Below are positions 26,130 to 34,278 of a DNA stretch of 64,000 nt, one piece after another (position 1 is the first letter of the stretch; each line of letters starts with the position of its first letter). The notes beneath the pieces are model-generated. The model did not search any database, was not told where the DNA came from, and saw only the letters and a list, made by a program, of their open reading frames with translations. The position numbers were made by a program, and so were the translations under genes. Source of the stretch: CAYGOC01 sp964351495. GTDB taxonomy: Bacteria; Chlamydiota; Chlamydiia; Chlamydiales; SM23-39. The DNA lies in NCBI GenBank assembly GCA_964351495.1, contig CAYGOC010000001.1, forward strand, positions 138,827 to 202,826. The letters run 5' to 3'.

Positions 26130-27375
26130 GATAGGCTCCAAAAACAAGGGTAGAATTGTGCCCCCCAAATCCAAAGGAGTTGGAAATAGCCACATCCACA
26201 GCACACTCTTTCGCTTTTCCTTGTATAATATCGATTCCTTGCAACTCCTCTTCCGGATTTTCTACGTTTATCGTGGGGTGTAGTTTTTTCTGATAAATCC
26301 CTAAAACCGTCGCAATCGCCTCTAAAGATCCTGCAGCTCCCAAACAGTGCCCTATCATCGATTTTGTAGCATTCATTTTAATGCCCTTTAAATCAGAAAA
26401 AACCTGTTTAATCGCTCTTATCTCACAAAGATCTCCCACTACCGTAGAGGTTGCATGGGCATTTATGTAACGCACCCTATCTTTAGAAACAGAAGCATCT
26501 TGGAGCGCTTTTTCTATACAAGAAGCAACACCCGATCCATCTTCTATAGGATCGGTAATATGACTCGCATCACAGTTTACCGCACCCCCCAAGTATTCTG
26601 CGTAAATAGTTGCTTTTCTTTTTAAAGCATGTTCTAAACTCTCAAGCACTAAAACACCTGCACCTTCCCCCATAACAAAGCCGTCTCTGTTTTTATCCCA
26701 AGGACGAGAAGCTTTTTCAGGCTCTTCATTTCTAGTAGAAAGGGCTTTGCACGCCACAAACCCAGAAAGACCAATAGGAGATAAAGGCGCCTCTGATCCC
26801 CCACAAAGCATAAGATCTGCGTGATTTTGCCTTATATGTTCTGCTGCCTGAAAAATAGAATAGCTTCCCGTAGCACAGGCCGTAGAAATAGAATAGTTTG
26901 GACCTTGAAAACCCAAATCAATCGCTAAAAGAGCTCCACCCATATTGGTTATAATATAAGGAACAAAGAAAGGAGAAAGTCTTTTAAAGCCCTTTTCTAA
27001 AAGGGTTTGCACTCCCTCAGAAAAGGTATGCATACCTCCCATACCAGAACCAACGATAATGCCAGATCTTGTCTTATCTAAAGAAGAAAGATCAGAAAGA
27101 GAAAAACCGGCATGCTCTAATGCTTTTTTTCCGGAAACCATTGCATAACGGATAAAAGGATCTACTCTTCTTGCCTGCTTTTTATCTATATATTCCCCTA
27201 CATCAAAATCCTGTACGGAAGCTGCAAACCTAGTTGGATAACTACTAACATCAAACACTTCAATAGGTCTTACACCGCTTTTACCCTCTAACAAAGAAGT
27301 ATAAAAACGGTCCACCTCTGTTCCAAAACAACTGACTACCCCGAGTCCTGTTACCACCACACGCTTTTTTTTCAT
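26122..27375 (-). CDS. fabF: 3-Oxoacyl-[acyl-carrier-protein] synthase II
   Basis: Condenses malonyl-ACP with acyl-ACP in fatty-acid elongation. A 417-residue ketosynthase with the catalytic Cys in STACATGSYS, the two catalytic His in NAHATST and IGHCLGAAGS, and the closing NSFGFGGHN loop. TAGGAG precedes the ATG. It overlaps the Nudix gene by eight bases. A 180-bp gap separates it from the gene upstream, with a TAGAAT-like -10 element but no good -35. Confidence 0.95.
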   Translation of the reverse strand: MKKKRVVVTGLGVVSCFGTEVDRFYTSLLEGKSGVRPIEVFDVSSYPTRFAASVQDFDVGEYIDKKQARRVDPFIRYAMVSGKKALEHAGFSLSDLSSLDKTRSGIIVGSGMGGMHTFSEGVQTLLEKGFKRLSPFFVPYIITNMGGALLAIDLGFQGPNYSISTACATGSYSIFQAAEHIRQNHADLMLCGGSEAPLSPIGLSGFVACKALSTRNEEPEKASRPWDKNRDGFVMGEGAGVLVLESLEHALKRKATIYAEYLGGAVNCDASHITDPIEDGSGVASCIEKALQDASVSKDRVRYINAHATSTVVGDLCEIRAIKQVFSDLKGIKMNATKSMIGHCLGAAGSLEAIATVLGIYQKKLHPTINVENPEEELQGIDIIQGKAKECAVDVAISNSFGFGGHNSTLVFGAYRE

Positions 27376-27557
27376 AAAACAACTCCTAAGTAAGGAAAAA
27401 TATTTCCTACCTACTTTTTTAAGAAACTTCTTTAAACCTGCAAAGAGCTATTCTACCCCATTTCAGATTTATTTTTGCAGAAGTTTTCCGAAGAAAATAG
27501 GTAAATAAAAATAATAAGTTTGCAAAAAACAAGAATAAGTAAGGCCCCCTCTTAAGT

Positions 27558-28523
27558 CTACAAGCTAAAGAGAAGCTCTCTTTTTTTTAAAGAAGTCAGG
27601 TTTTTTTGAACTAAATCCATCCCCTCCAAAAAAGAGGCAGCTTTTCCGAGAAAATGAAGGGCAAAAGAAGCATTTACAAGAGCCCACTCTTTTCCTTCTA
27701 CCTCTTCTCCTTTCAATAAATTTCTGATTTTTTCAGAAGATATAAGGGTGCTTTTATAAAAGGATTTTCTTTTACAGGTAAGACCAAAATCTTTGGGGAA
27801 AATAATCGTTTCTTTGATTTCCCCTTTTTTTACATACGTTACTTGAGTAGGAGCAAAAGGAGATACCTCATCAAATCCATCTTCAGAGCCTATTATAACT
27901 ATCTCTCTAGGAAAATTTTTCTCTTTCAAATAAGCACTAAGGGCTTTTCGCTCTTTTTTACAAGGTATTCCTATAATCTGCTTTTCTACCGAAATAGGAT
28001 GAAGAAGAGGCGCTATTAAGTCGAGTAAAGTAGGAACTCTAATACTTTTTCGAACAGAAGAAAAAGCAGAAAAAAGAGCAGAAGAAATAGAAAAAAAACC
28101 CATACCGGTTTCCCCTAAACAGGCCTTCTGAAACGACGTATCAAATAGATTTTTTACTCCCAAAGCCTGTAAAATCTCCTGACTTCCGCAACAAGAAGAT
28201 AGAGCAGGCCTAAAAAGCTTGGCCACTTTAACACCAAAACTTGCTACTAAAAAAGAGGCCGCAACAGAAACGTTGTAAGGCTTTCCCTCTTTACCCCCCA
28301 TTCCCGTAATATCTAAGGAAGCTTCCCCCAAAATAGGATTTGAAAAATAAGAACAGGCTCCCTCTATTTCCTCGGAAGAGATCCCCTTTGCCTTCATGGC
28401 AATACAAAAAGAAGCTATCTCTATCTCGTTTACATGTCCCTTTTCTACAAGAGAAAAAAAAGAAACTATCTCTTCTAAAGAAAGGTTTTTCTTTTGTAAA
28501 AGTTTAGAAAGAATTTTTTTCAT
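27558..28523 (-). CDS. TrpD-like phosphoribosyltransferase family protein
   Basis: A 321-residue protein that aligns by eye with anthranilate phosphoribosyltransferase: an N-terminal helical domain, then DITGMGGKEGKPYNVS at the position of the DxxGTGGD PRPP loop, FRPALSSCCGSQEILQALG at the usual HGNR-SSxSGSADxLEALG site, and a later SEDGFDEVSP similar to GxGGLDE. The key PRPP-loop Asp is replaced by Lys and the HGNR Arg/Asn pattern is lost. There are no other trp genes here. It may be a TrpD2-type or repurposed protein, and tryptophan synthesis should not be inferred. The gene overlaps the end of rsfS by 20 bases. Confidence 0.65.
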   Translation of the reverse strand: MKKILSKLLQKKNLSLEEIVSFFSLVEKGHVNEIEIASFCIAMKAKGISSEEIEGACSYFSNPILGEASLDITGMGGKEGKPYNVSVAASFLVASFGVKVAKLFRPALSSCCGSQEILQALGVKNLFDTSFQKACLGETGMGFFSISSALFSAFSSVRKSIRVPTLLDLIAPLLHPISVEKQIIGIPCKKERKALSAYLKEKNFPREIVIIGSEDGFDEVSPFAPTQVTYVKKGEIKETIIFPKDFGLTCKRKSFYKSTLISSEKIRNLLKGEEVEGKEWALVNASFALHFLGKAASFLEGMDLVQKNLTSLKKRELLFSL

Positions 28524-28875
28524 AAGAAGAAGGGACTTCCTTTAATTCCAACTCTACGAGTTTACTCTGAGGCCAAATTTTTTCAAGCTGATATAAATCC
28601 CTTAGCCCGGGAGCAAAAAGATGGACCATAAATCCCGGAAAATCAAGCACAACCCAATCTCCTATTTCTAAACCCTCTATTTGCATGGGCTCTTTCCCTT
28701 CTTGTTTCAAAGACTCTAAGATGGCTTTCCCCATAGAGACTACATGCCTATGCACTTCCCCTTCTGCAATGAGCATGTAATTGGTGATCGTACTAAGACC
28801 CCTTACATCTAAAGCTAGAAGGTTAATCCCTTTTTTATCGTAGATGATTTGAGCTGCTGTTTTTATCCACTTCAT
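28504..28875 (-). CDS. rsfS: Ribosomal silencing factor
   Basis: A 123-residue RsfS/Iojap protein that binds ribosomal protein L14 and blocks subunit joining in starvation. Hallmarks: NYMLIAEGEVHRHV, GDWVVLDFPGFMVHLFAPGLRDLYQLEKIW. ATGA overlap with nadD, the usual RsfS neighbour in many bacteria. Confidence 0.93.
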   Translation of the reverse strand: MKWIKTAAQIIYDKKGINLLALDVRGLSTITNYMLIAEGEVHRHVVSMGKAILESLKQEGKEPMQIEGLEIGDWVVLDFPGFMVHLFAPGLRDLYQLEKIWPQSKLVELELKEVPSSYEKNSF

Positions 28876-29450
28876 ACGTTTTCTTTGTATAAACCATGTT
28901 TTTCAATATATTGCAAGACGGGAGCTAACAGAAGATGCTTTACACACTTTTTCTTATGTAAACGCTCCCTAATTTCAGAACTGGATATCTCCATCGTCTT
29001 GGTGTTTACTTGCTGAAATCGGGACTTCTCTAATCTTTTTCTTGTCCCTACCAAAATAGTGACCATTTTCTCAATTTCAGAAGACTCTTTCCAAGAAGAA
29101 AATCCTTTTTCCCCTTCTTCTGTCATAAGTAAATAAAGATCGGCACTCTTATACTCAGACTCCTGTTTTATATAACGAAGAGTATCTATCGTGTAGGAAG
29201 GGCCTTTTTGAGAGAGCTCCCAACTGAGAGAAGAAAAAAACGGGATCTCCTTACAAACCAGCTCCACCATCGAAAGCCTATCTTTAGTAGAAGCCCTAGG
29301 AGGGGCGTCCCATTTAAAAGGGGAACAAAAAGCAGGAACTAAAAGGATGTCATCTAAAGAGAGCTTTTCTTTTATCTGAATAGCCATAGAAATATGGCCT
29401 ATATGAATAGGATCAAATCCCCCTCCGAAAAAGCCCACTTTTTTTTTCAT
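28872..29450 (-). CDS. nadD: Nicotinate-mononucleotide adenylyltransferase
   Basis: Adenylates nicotinate mononucleotide to deamido-NAD. A 192-residue nucleotidyltransferase with GFFGGGFDPIHIGHI (the GxFDPxHxGH motif) and the C-terminal SSSEIRERL (ISSTxIR type). It completes, with pncA and pncB at 3-5 kb, the route nicotinamide to nicotinate-adenine dinucleotide. Lies 14 bases after the coiled-coil gene and overlaps rsfS by four bases. Confidence 0.93.
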   Translation of the reverse strand: MKKKVGFFGGGFDPIHIGHISMAIQIKEKLSLDDILLVPAFCSPFKWDAPPRASTKDRLSMVELVCKEIPFFSSLSWELSQKGPSYTIDTLRYIKQESEYKSADLYLLMTEEGEKGFSSWKESSEIEKMVTILVGTRKRLEKSRFQQVNTKTMEISSSEIRERLHKKKCVKHLLLAPVLQYIEKHGLYKENV

Positions 29451-29464
29451 TTTCCTTCCTAAAA

Positions 29465-30901
29465 TTATTCTTCAAGAAGAAAAGAGAGCTTCTCTAAAAG
29501 AGCTTTTTCTGCCTCCACCATATCCTGTAACAAAAATGCGGTAGAAAAATCTAAATTAGAAGAGGCTAAAGTCTTTCGATACATTTCAAAACGCTCCTTA
29601 GAAGCATTTCTTCTTTTTTCTAACATATCAGAAGAGTTTTCCTTCTCTAATAACTTCTCTTCTACGTGAGCCACTAAATGACGGATATAAAGAGCCTCAA
29701 ACCCTTCTAAAGAGGTAAAGTCAACCCCTTCTACTAGGGCTTTATATTTTTCTTCTATCTCTTCAGAAGAGTCTTCCAAAAGAGCTTCCAATTCTTTTTT
29801 TAACCCCTCTCCCATCTTCTGCTTTTTCTCCTCTTTTTCCTGAATTTGCTTTTTCAGCTTCTCATAAAAAGGGTCTAAAGCTCTTCTCAACTCCTCCCTG
29901 CACGATCTCATCTCTTTGGGAGGCAATGATAAGGTTTGTAAATCTTTTTCTAAAAGCTCCCTTTCTTTTTCCAGATCTTTCAAAGAAAGCTTCTCTTCTA
30001 AACACTTTTGGGAAAACAAGGTTATCTTTTCTTGAAAAGAACCCCTTTTACCTTCTTTTTCTTCTCTTTTTTCTAAAGAAGCTTTTTTCCTCTCTTTTTC
30101 CTCTTTCTTCAAAATGTCCCAAAACCTACTCAAAGATTCTCTTATTTCTAAAAACACTTCCGGAGTCAAACTCATCTCTTTAGCATGAGACTGCATCGCT
30201 TTTATCTCTTGTAAAAGAACATAAAAAGGAACAGAACTATGCACTTTTTCCCCTTTTTTATTTTCCTCTATAAAAGAGAAAACAGCCGTTTTAAAAAGGG
30301 CAGAAAGAGCTTCCATTTTTTCCCTTCTTTTAGGAAAAAGAATATCCCCTATCTCTCCCATTTTTTTGAAAAACTCATTTTTTTGCTTCATCCTCATAGG
30401 AATATTAGCTACTTCTTTACGAAGAGATTGTAATTTTTGCGCCAGCACTGAAAGAAGATGGATCTCTTTTTGTAAAAGAGCCAGCTTCTCTTCTTGAGAA
30501 GATAACGTCTTGCTTTTTTCAGAAAAAAGCGTCTCTTCCATTTTCTGTAAAAGTTTTTCTTCTTCTTGTAGGTCTTGCTCCAAAGAACGAAGTGCTAGCT
30601 CGATTTGCTCCACAGCAAATAAAGACTGTTCTTCTAACATTCTTTTAAGATTCTTGGCCTCTTCAGAAAGATCGATAAACTCCTTCCACATCTGATTTTT
30701 CACAAAAGAAACCCCTTTTTCCTTGAAAAGAGGAAAAAGCTCCTTTCGGATCTCCCAAAACTCTTTAAACTGAGGAGAGTCATTCCGCGAAAGCGCCTGT
30801 TTCATAAGATCTAAAAAAGAGCGCATCTTCTCTTCCAAAGAGAGGGCCTCTTCTGCTGTCTTTTCTTTTTTTAAGGGGGGATTATCTTTAGAGGAATTCA
30901 T
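29465..30901 (-). CDS. Long coiled-coil protein, conserved in the chlamydial rsfS-miaA region
   Basis: A 478-residue protein made almost wholly of charged heptad-like helices (Lys and Glu dominate; stretches such as QDLQEEEKLLQKMEE), without membrane segments or a signal peptide. Chlamydia carries a coiled-coil gene of similar size between miaA and rsfS, so I take it as the positional counterpart; this rests on memory of gene order. Role unknown; could be structural or a chaperone-like scaffold. The ribosome site is weak; a promoter is predicted at 30934-30962. Confidence 0.75.
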   Translation of the reverse strand: MNSSKDNPPLKKEKTAEEALSLEEKMRSFLDLMKQALSRNDSPQFKEFWEIRKELFPLFKEKGVSFVKNQMWKEFIDLSEEAKNLKRMLEEQSLFAVEQIELALRSLEQDLQEEEKLLQKMEETLFSEKSKTLSSQEEKLALLQKEIHLLSVLAQKLQSLRKEVANIPMRMKQKNEFFKKMGEIGDILFPKRREKMEALSALFKTAVFSFIEENKKGEKVHSSVPFYVLLQEIKAMQSHAKEMSLTPEVFLEIRESLSRFWDILKKEEKERKKASLEKREEKEGKRGSFQEKITLFSQKCLEEKLSLKDLEKERELLEKDLQTLSLPPKEMRSCREELRRALDPFYEKLKKQIQEKEEKKQKMGEGLKKELEALLEDSSEEIEEKYKALVEGVDFTSLEGFEALYIRHLVAHVEEKLLEKENSSDMLEKRRNASKERFEMYRKTLASSNLDFSTAFLLQDMVEAEKALLEKLSFLLEE

Positions 30902-30933
30902 ATATAAAAATTACACGTTGTATACCAAAGAGT

Positions 30934-30962
30934 ATCATAGACTAACTTTCCTTGAAAAGCAA
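30934..30962 (-). promoter_or_regulatory. Possible promoter for the coiled-coil/nadD/rsfS transcript
   Basis: Minus strand TTGCTT (30957-30962), 17 bases, TATGAT (30934-30939), in the short gap after miaA. Confidence 0.4.
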
Positions 30963-30980
30963 AGGCTTTCGGCAAAAAAA

Positions 30981-32003
30981 TCAGATCCTTTGTTCATAGT
31001 CTTGTAAAATAATTTCTTTTCCTTTTTCTTGGCTCCACTTTTCCATGTCAAGCCAGCGAAACTCTCCTCTTTTTCGAAACCAGGTAAATTGTCTTTTAGC
31101 GTAATTTCTAGAAACTTTTTTAAATTCCTGCAAAAAGTCTTCCTCCTCTCCCCCTTCTTGTAAAAACTGCAATGCTTGCTTATATCCTATTGCTTGGGAG
31201 GCGGTAATGTTTTTTTCTAGTCCTGCTCTTTTTAAAGAGGCGACCTCTCTTAAAAATCCTTTTTCTAACATCTCCTCACACCTTCTTTCTATACGAGGAT
31301 ACAAAATCTCTTTTGGACAATATAAAAACCAACAGCGAAAGTCGTAAGGGGATTCTTCTTTTTCTTTTTGAAATTCAGAAACTTTTTTCTCCGATAACGT
31401 AATGATCTCCAGAGCTCTAACAATTTTGTGACGATCTCTTTCCCCTATCGTGCTGGCATAATCGGGATCTAAAAGCTGTAGCTGTTCATATAAAACAGAA
31501 GCGCCCATGGTATCTATTTTTTCTTCTATTGCTTTTCTAAGGTTATAATCAGGAGGAGGTCCCAAAGGAGGCCCTTCTAAGAGCACTTGTAAATAAAAAC
31601 CGGACCCTCCTACGACAATGGGAACTTTTCCCTTAGAAAAGATTTCCTCTATTGCTTTTTTTGCTAAATGGTAATACTGCACTACATTAAAAGAAGAAGA
31701 GACCTCGCATACATCTATCAAATGATGCGGTATCCTTCGTCTTTCGTGGACCGTAGCTTTTGCAGTCCCTATATCCATCCCCCTATATACTTGCATAGAA
31801 TCTGCAGAAACGATTTCCCCTCCTATAGCTTCTGCTATTTCTAAAGAAAGTTCTGTTTTTCCAATTGCCGTAGGCCCTGCAATCACCATAACGCGCTTTT
31901 TAGGAGAAAAAACAGGGACCTTCTTTTTTAAGGGAAAATAGACTTGGGAAAAAAAATACTCAACTTCGTGACTGCCTAAGCAACTATTATCCACGTTACC
32001 CAC
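30981..32003 (-). CDS. miaA: tRNA dimethylallyltransferase
   Basis: Adds an isopentenyl group to A37 of tRNAs reading UNN codons. P-loop VIAGPTAIGKTELSLEIA, then GGEIVSADSMQVYRGMDIGTAKA and PHHLIDVCE, GGSGFYLQ and the C-terminal RNYAKRQFTWFR. The frame begins with GTG (32001-32003) immediately after the stop of the STAS gene, giving a 37-residue leader before the P-loop; a later start inside that leader is possible. Confidence 0.92.
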   Translation of the reverse strand: MGNVDNSCLGSHEVEYFFSQVYFPLKKKVPVFSPKKRVMVIAGPTAIGKTELSLEIAEAIGGEIVSADSMQVYRGMDIGTAKATVHERRRIPHHLIDVCEVSSSFNVVQYYHLAKKAIEEIFSKGKVPIVVGGSGFYLQVLLEGPPLGPPPDYNLRKAIEEKIDTMGASVLYEQLQLLDPDYASTIGERDRHKIVRALEIITLSEKKVSEFQKEKEESPYDFRCWFLYCPKEILYPRIERRCEEMLEKGFLREVASLKRAGLEKNITASQAIGYKQALQFLQEGGEEEDFLQEFKKVSRNYAKRQFTWFRKRGEFRWLDMEKWSQEKGKEIILQDYEQRI

Positions 32004-32348
32004 TCATTTCTTTTGAAGAGCTTCCTTTTCATTTCTACAAATATGTAAAACCTTTTCAAAACCTGCCATACGAACAATCTTAATAACCTCATCAGAAAGG
32101 GAAAACAAGACAAAGCTCCCCTGTAAGCTCTTCATCTTCTTAGTAAAAGAGAGTAAAAAACGAAGACCTGCTGAACTCATATACTCCACTTCGTTAAAAT
32201 CTAGTAAAAGATGGATCTGCTTCTCTTGTATAAGAACCTCTATCTTCTTTTCTACAATAGGGCAGCTAACAGCATCTAACCTTCCTTCAATACGCAAAAT
32301 TATCTTGCCATCCATTTTTTCTACCCGAACTTCTACTCCATAACTCAT
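32004..32348 (-). CDS. STAS-domain anti-sigma-factor antagonist (RsbV type)
   Basis: A 114-residue single STAS domain with the phosphorylatable Ser in YMSSAGLRFLLSF and preceding strand LLLDFNEVEYM. Such proteins bind an RsbW-type kinase in partner switching and so control a sigma factor. GGGAGGAT precedes the ATG. It abuts miaA, the same pairing as in Chlamydia as I recall. No kinase partner is in the window. Confidence 0.88.
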   Translation of the reverse strand: MSYGVEVRVEKMDGKIILRIEGRLDAVSCPIVEKKIEVLIQEKQIHLLLDFNEVEYMSSAGLRFLLSFTKKMKSLQGSFVLFSLSDEVIKIVRMAGFEKVLHICRNEKEALQKK

Positions 32349-32371
32349 CCTATCCTCCCAATAAAAGCCTA

Positions 32372-32396
32372 GCTTAGAAAAAAAACATTTCTAAGC
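32372..32396. promoter_or_regulatory. Perfect 9-bp inverted repeat in the STAS gene leader
   Basis: GCTTAGAAA (32372-32380), seven-base loop, TTTCTAAGC (32388-32396), 24 bases before the STAS start codon on the minus strand. No T-tract follows, so it is not a normal terminator; it may be an operator or leader structure. Confidence 0.45.
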
Positions 32397-32484
32397 AAAC
32401 GTTTATTTTTTCCTAAATAAAAATACCCCCTACCTTCTCTTTTGCTCAAGAAAAGCCTTAATTTTTAAACAGCTCCTTAACTTC

Positions 32485-32514
32485 TTGAAAAAATTTGTTT
32501 ATAAAGACTATAAT
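32485..32514 (+). promoter_or_regulatory. Predicted promoter for the gene at 32535
   Basis: TTGAAA (32485-32490), 18 bases, TATAAT (32509-32514). The AGAGAGGGG ribosome site follows within 20 bases. Confidence 0.6.
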
Positions 32515-32534
32515 CTCCTCTAGAGAGGGGCCCC

Positions 32535-33086
32535 ATGGAGTATACCTATTTTGATCCGCATGATCTTCCGAATGGAGAGTTGAAAAGAGCTGCCGAAAGC
32601 TTTCATAAGATGCTCACTTACAGAGCTTCTGATGTAAAAAAACTAGACGGTTCTCTTTTTTATCTAGCTGCTATCATGCATATCGCAGAAAACCACGTTC
32701 TATCTAAAAAGGAAGAATATACCTTTCTGGAAGAACTTAAGTCCCTGGAAGAAGAGTTCCATTCAGGAGCCCTCCCCCTTTCTTCTGTGGAAAAAACCCT
32801 AAAAGACCTTCTATACCATCTGTGTGACAACAATCAAAAAGCCAAGATTATCTTTCTTTTGGTAGAGCTGGAACACTTTCTCTGTGTAAGCTGCCCCGAG
32901 GAACTAGAAATTCCTCTAGAAATCTTCCAAAAAATAGCAGATCCTTATTTCGCTCTTTTACAAAAGCCTCTAACGACCATAGAAGCTATGAAGATTTATA
33001 AAAACCTAGAGGGCATCTCCTCTTTTTTAAAAAAAGAGCCCCATAAAACTTGGGAAGCAAAAGAGCTTTTTGAAAAGGGCTTTTAA
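32535..33086 (+). CDS. Unknown helical protein, 183 residues
   Basis: A soluble, acidic, mostly helical protein without recognisable motifs. ATG at 32535 has GAGAGGGG four bases upstream and its own promoter with a consensus -10. It is transcribed against the long cell-wall operon and its end overlaps cutA by four bases. No function assigned. Confidence 0.7.
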   Translation: MEYTYFDPHDLPNGELKRAAESFHKMLTYRASDVKKLDGSLFYLAAIMHIAENHVLSKKEEYTFLEELKSLEEEFHSGALPLSSVEKTLKDLLYHLCDNNQKAKIIFLLVELEHFLCVSCPEELEIPLEIFQKIADPYFALLQKPLTTIEAMKIYKNLEGISSFLKKEPHKTWEAKELFEKGF

Positions 33087-33397
33087 GAGAGGCTCTCTTC
33101 CACCCATTTTAAATAGGAAGAGTTTCCTCCTTCTATGGGAACCTGTAAAACTTCCGGTACTCGATAAGAGCTGTTTTCCTGAATATACAGGACAATATCT
33201 TGCACCTTTTCTTTTGTGGTTTTAAAAAGCACCTTCACCTCTCTTACCTCTTCTAGCTTCCCTTCCCAAAAAAACAAAGAATAGACCTCAGGAAACAAAG
33301 TGATACATGCTGCTTTTTTTCTTTCAAGCAGCTCCGTACTGATCTTTTTGGCCTCTTTCATCTCCTTTGCCGTCCATAGTACCAAACAAAAAGCCAT
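33083..33397 (-). CDS. cutA: CutA1-type divalent-cation tolerance protein
   Basis: A 104-residue trimeric CutA fold: KKAACITLFPEVYSLFFWEGKLEEVREVKVLFKT and a closing YRVPEVLQVPI, both family signatures. The real role of CutA is unsettled (metal tolerance, trimeric scaffold). It starts two bases after the ftsQ stop and is the last gene of the cell-wall cluster, where other bacteria would have ftsA-ftsZ. Confidence 0.9.
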   Translation of the reverse strand: MAFCLVLWTAKEMKEAKKISTELLERKKAACITLFPEVYSLFFWEGKLEEVREVKVLFKTTKEKVQDIVLYIQENSSYRVPEVLQVPIEGGNSSYLKWVEESLS

Positions 33398-33399
33398 CT

Positions 33400-34278
33400 T
33401 TACTCCTTCTCTATAAAAGCTAAATCTTTGATTCTAAGATCAAAGATTCTCGAAGAAAAGTGGAGCTCTTTCTCCCCTTTTTGTAAAGAAAGAACCTGAA
33501 GTTCGTAATCTTTTCCCATATTTTCATTTAATGATAAAAAATGAAGAAGCTGCTCTTTATACCCTTTTACGGGAAGCCTTAAGTATTTGGGGAAAAAACA
33601 AAAAATTTCTCCCTCCTTTTTTTTTATTTCTTTTATCTCCTGAACCACCACAACCAACTCTTTTTTTCCGCAGGAAGGTAAAAATGCCTTAGAAACATCT
33701 ATTCTCTTTAGGAAGATAGAATTAGGAAGTATCTTTTGTATCTCTTCTAAAACTTCTATAGCAAAGTCCCATTTTTTTCCGGATAAAGGCTCCTCCCAAA
33801 AAGTATTAGAAGGCGCTTTTTCTTCTCCTAATACAATCTCAGGCAGTTTTTCAGAAAATATATTAGGAAACAAGACTCCTTCTTTATCAATTAAGGTATT
33901 TTCAAAATCGAAAATAGAGGCTACCGGTTCTCTTAAAAGATACTTTACATACAAAGTATTGGGTTTCATTTTCTTGACAATAGCCTCCTTTATAAAAGGA
34001 GAGCTCTCTAAGCATTTTTTCTTCTCTTCTTCCTCGAAAAAAAAGAGATTTTCTGACTTTTCTTTAGAAAGGCCCATTTTCTCCGCTAAATACTGGGTAG
34101 AAAGCTTTTTTTTCCCTTGGCTAGTTTGTAAAATAGCCCGAATCGTATAAGAAGGATCTTGTTTTTTTTCTGCAATATGCCTCTTATAGAAAAAAAAACC
34201 CGCATAAAAAGGTCCTGATACAAAAATAACCGATAGAAAAAGAAGAAGAAAAACTTTTGCAAAAGAGAGTTTTTTCAT
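33400..34278 (-). CDS. ftsQ: FtsQ/DivIB-type cell division protein
   Basis: A 292-residue bitopic membrane protein: short cytoplasmic tail (MKKLSFAK), one transmembrane helix at about residues 9-30, then a POTRA-like domain (IVKKMKPNTLYVKYLLREPVASI fits the family pattern) and beta domain. I set the start at 34276-34278, where ATG overlaps the murC-ddl stop as ATGA; the longer frame runs 81 bases into that gene. Weakly conserved family, so position right after murC-ddl carries much of the weight. Confidence 0.8.
   Translation of the reverse strand: MKKLSFAKVFLLLFLSVIFVSGPFYAGFFFYKRHIAEKKQDPSYTIRAILQTSQGKKKLSTQYLAEKMGLSKEKSENLFFFEEEEKKKCLESSPFIKEAIVKKMKPNTLYVKYLLREPVASIFDFENTLIDKEGVLFPNIFSEKLPEIVLGEEKAPSNTFWEEPLSGKKWDFAIEVLEEIQKILPNSIFLKRIDVSKAFLPSCGKKELVVVVQEIKEIKKKEGEIFCFFPKYLRLPVKGYKEQLLHFLSLNENMGKDYELQVLSLQKGEKELHFSSRIFDLRIKDLAFIEKE

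Noticed and set aside
27558..28523. Evidence for a tryptophan operon
   Set aside because: No other trp gene is present and the PRPP motif is altered; the gene stands in an rsfS-nadD operon.
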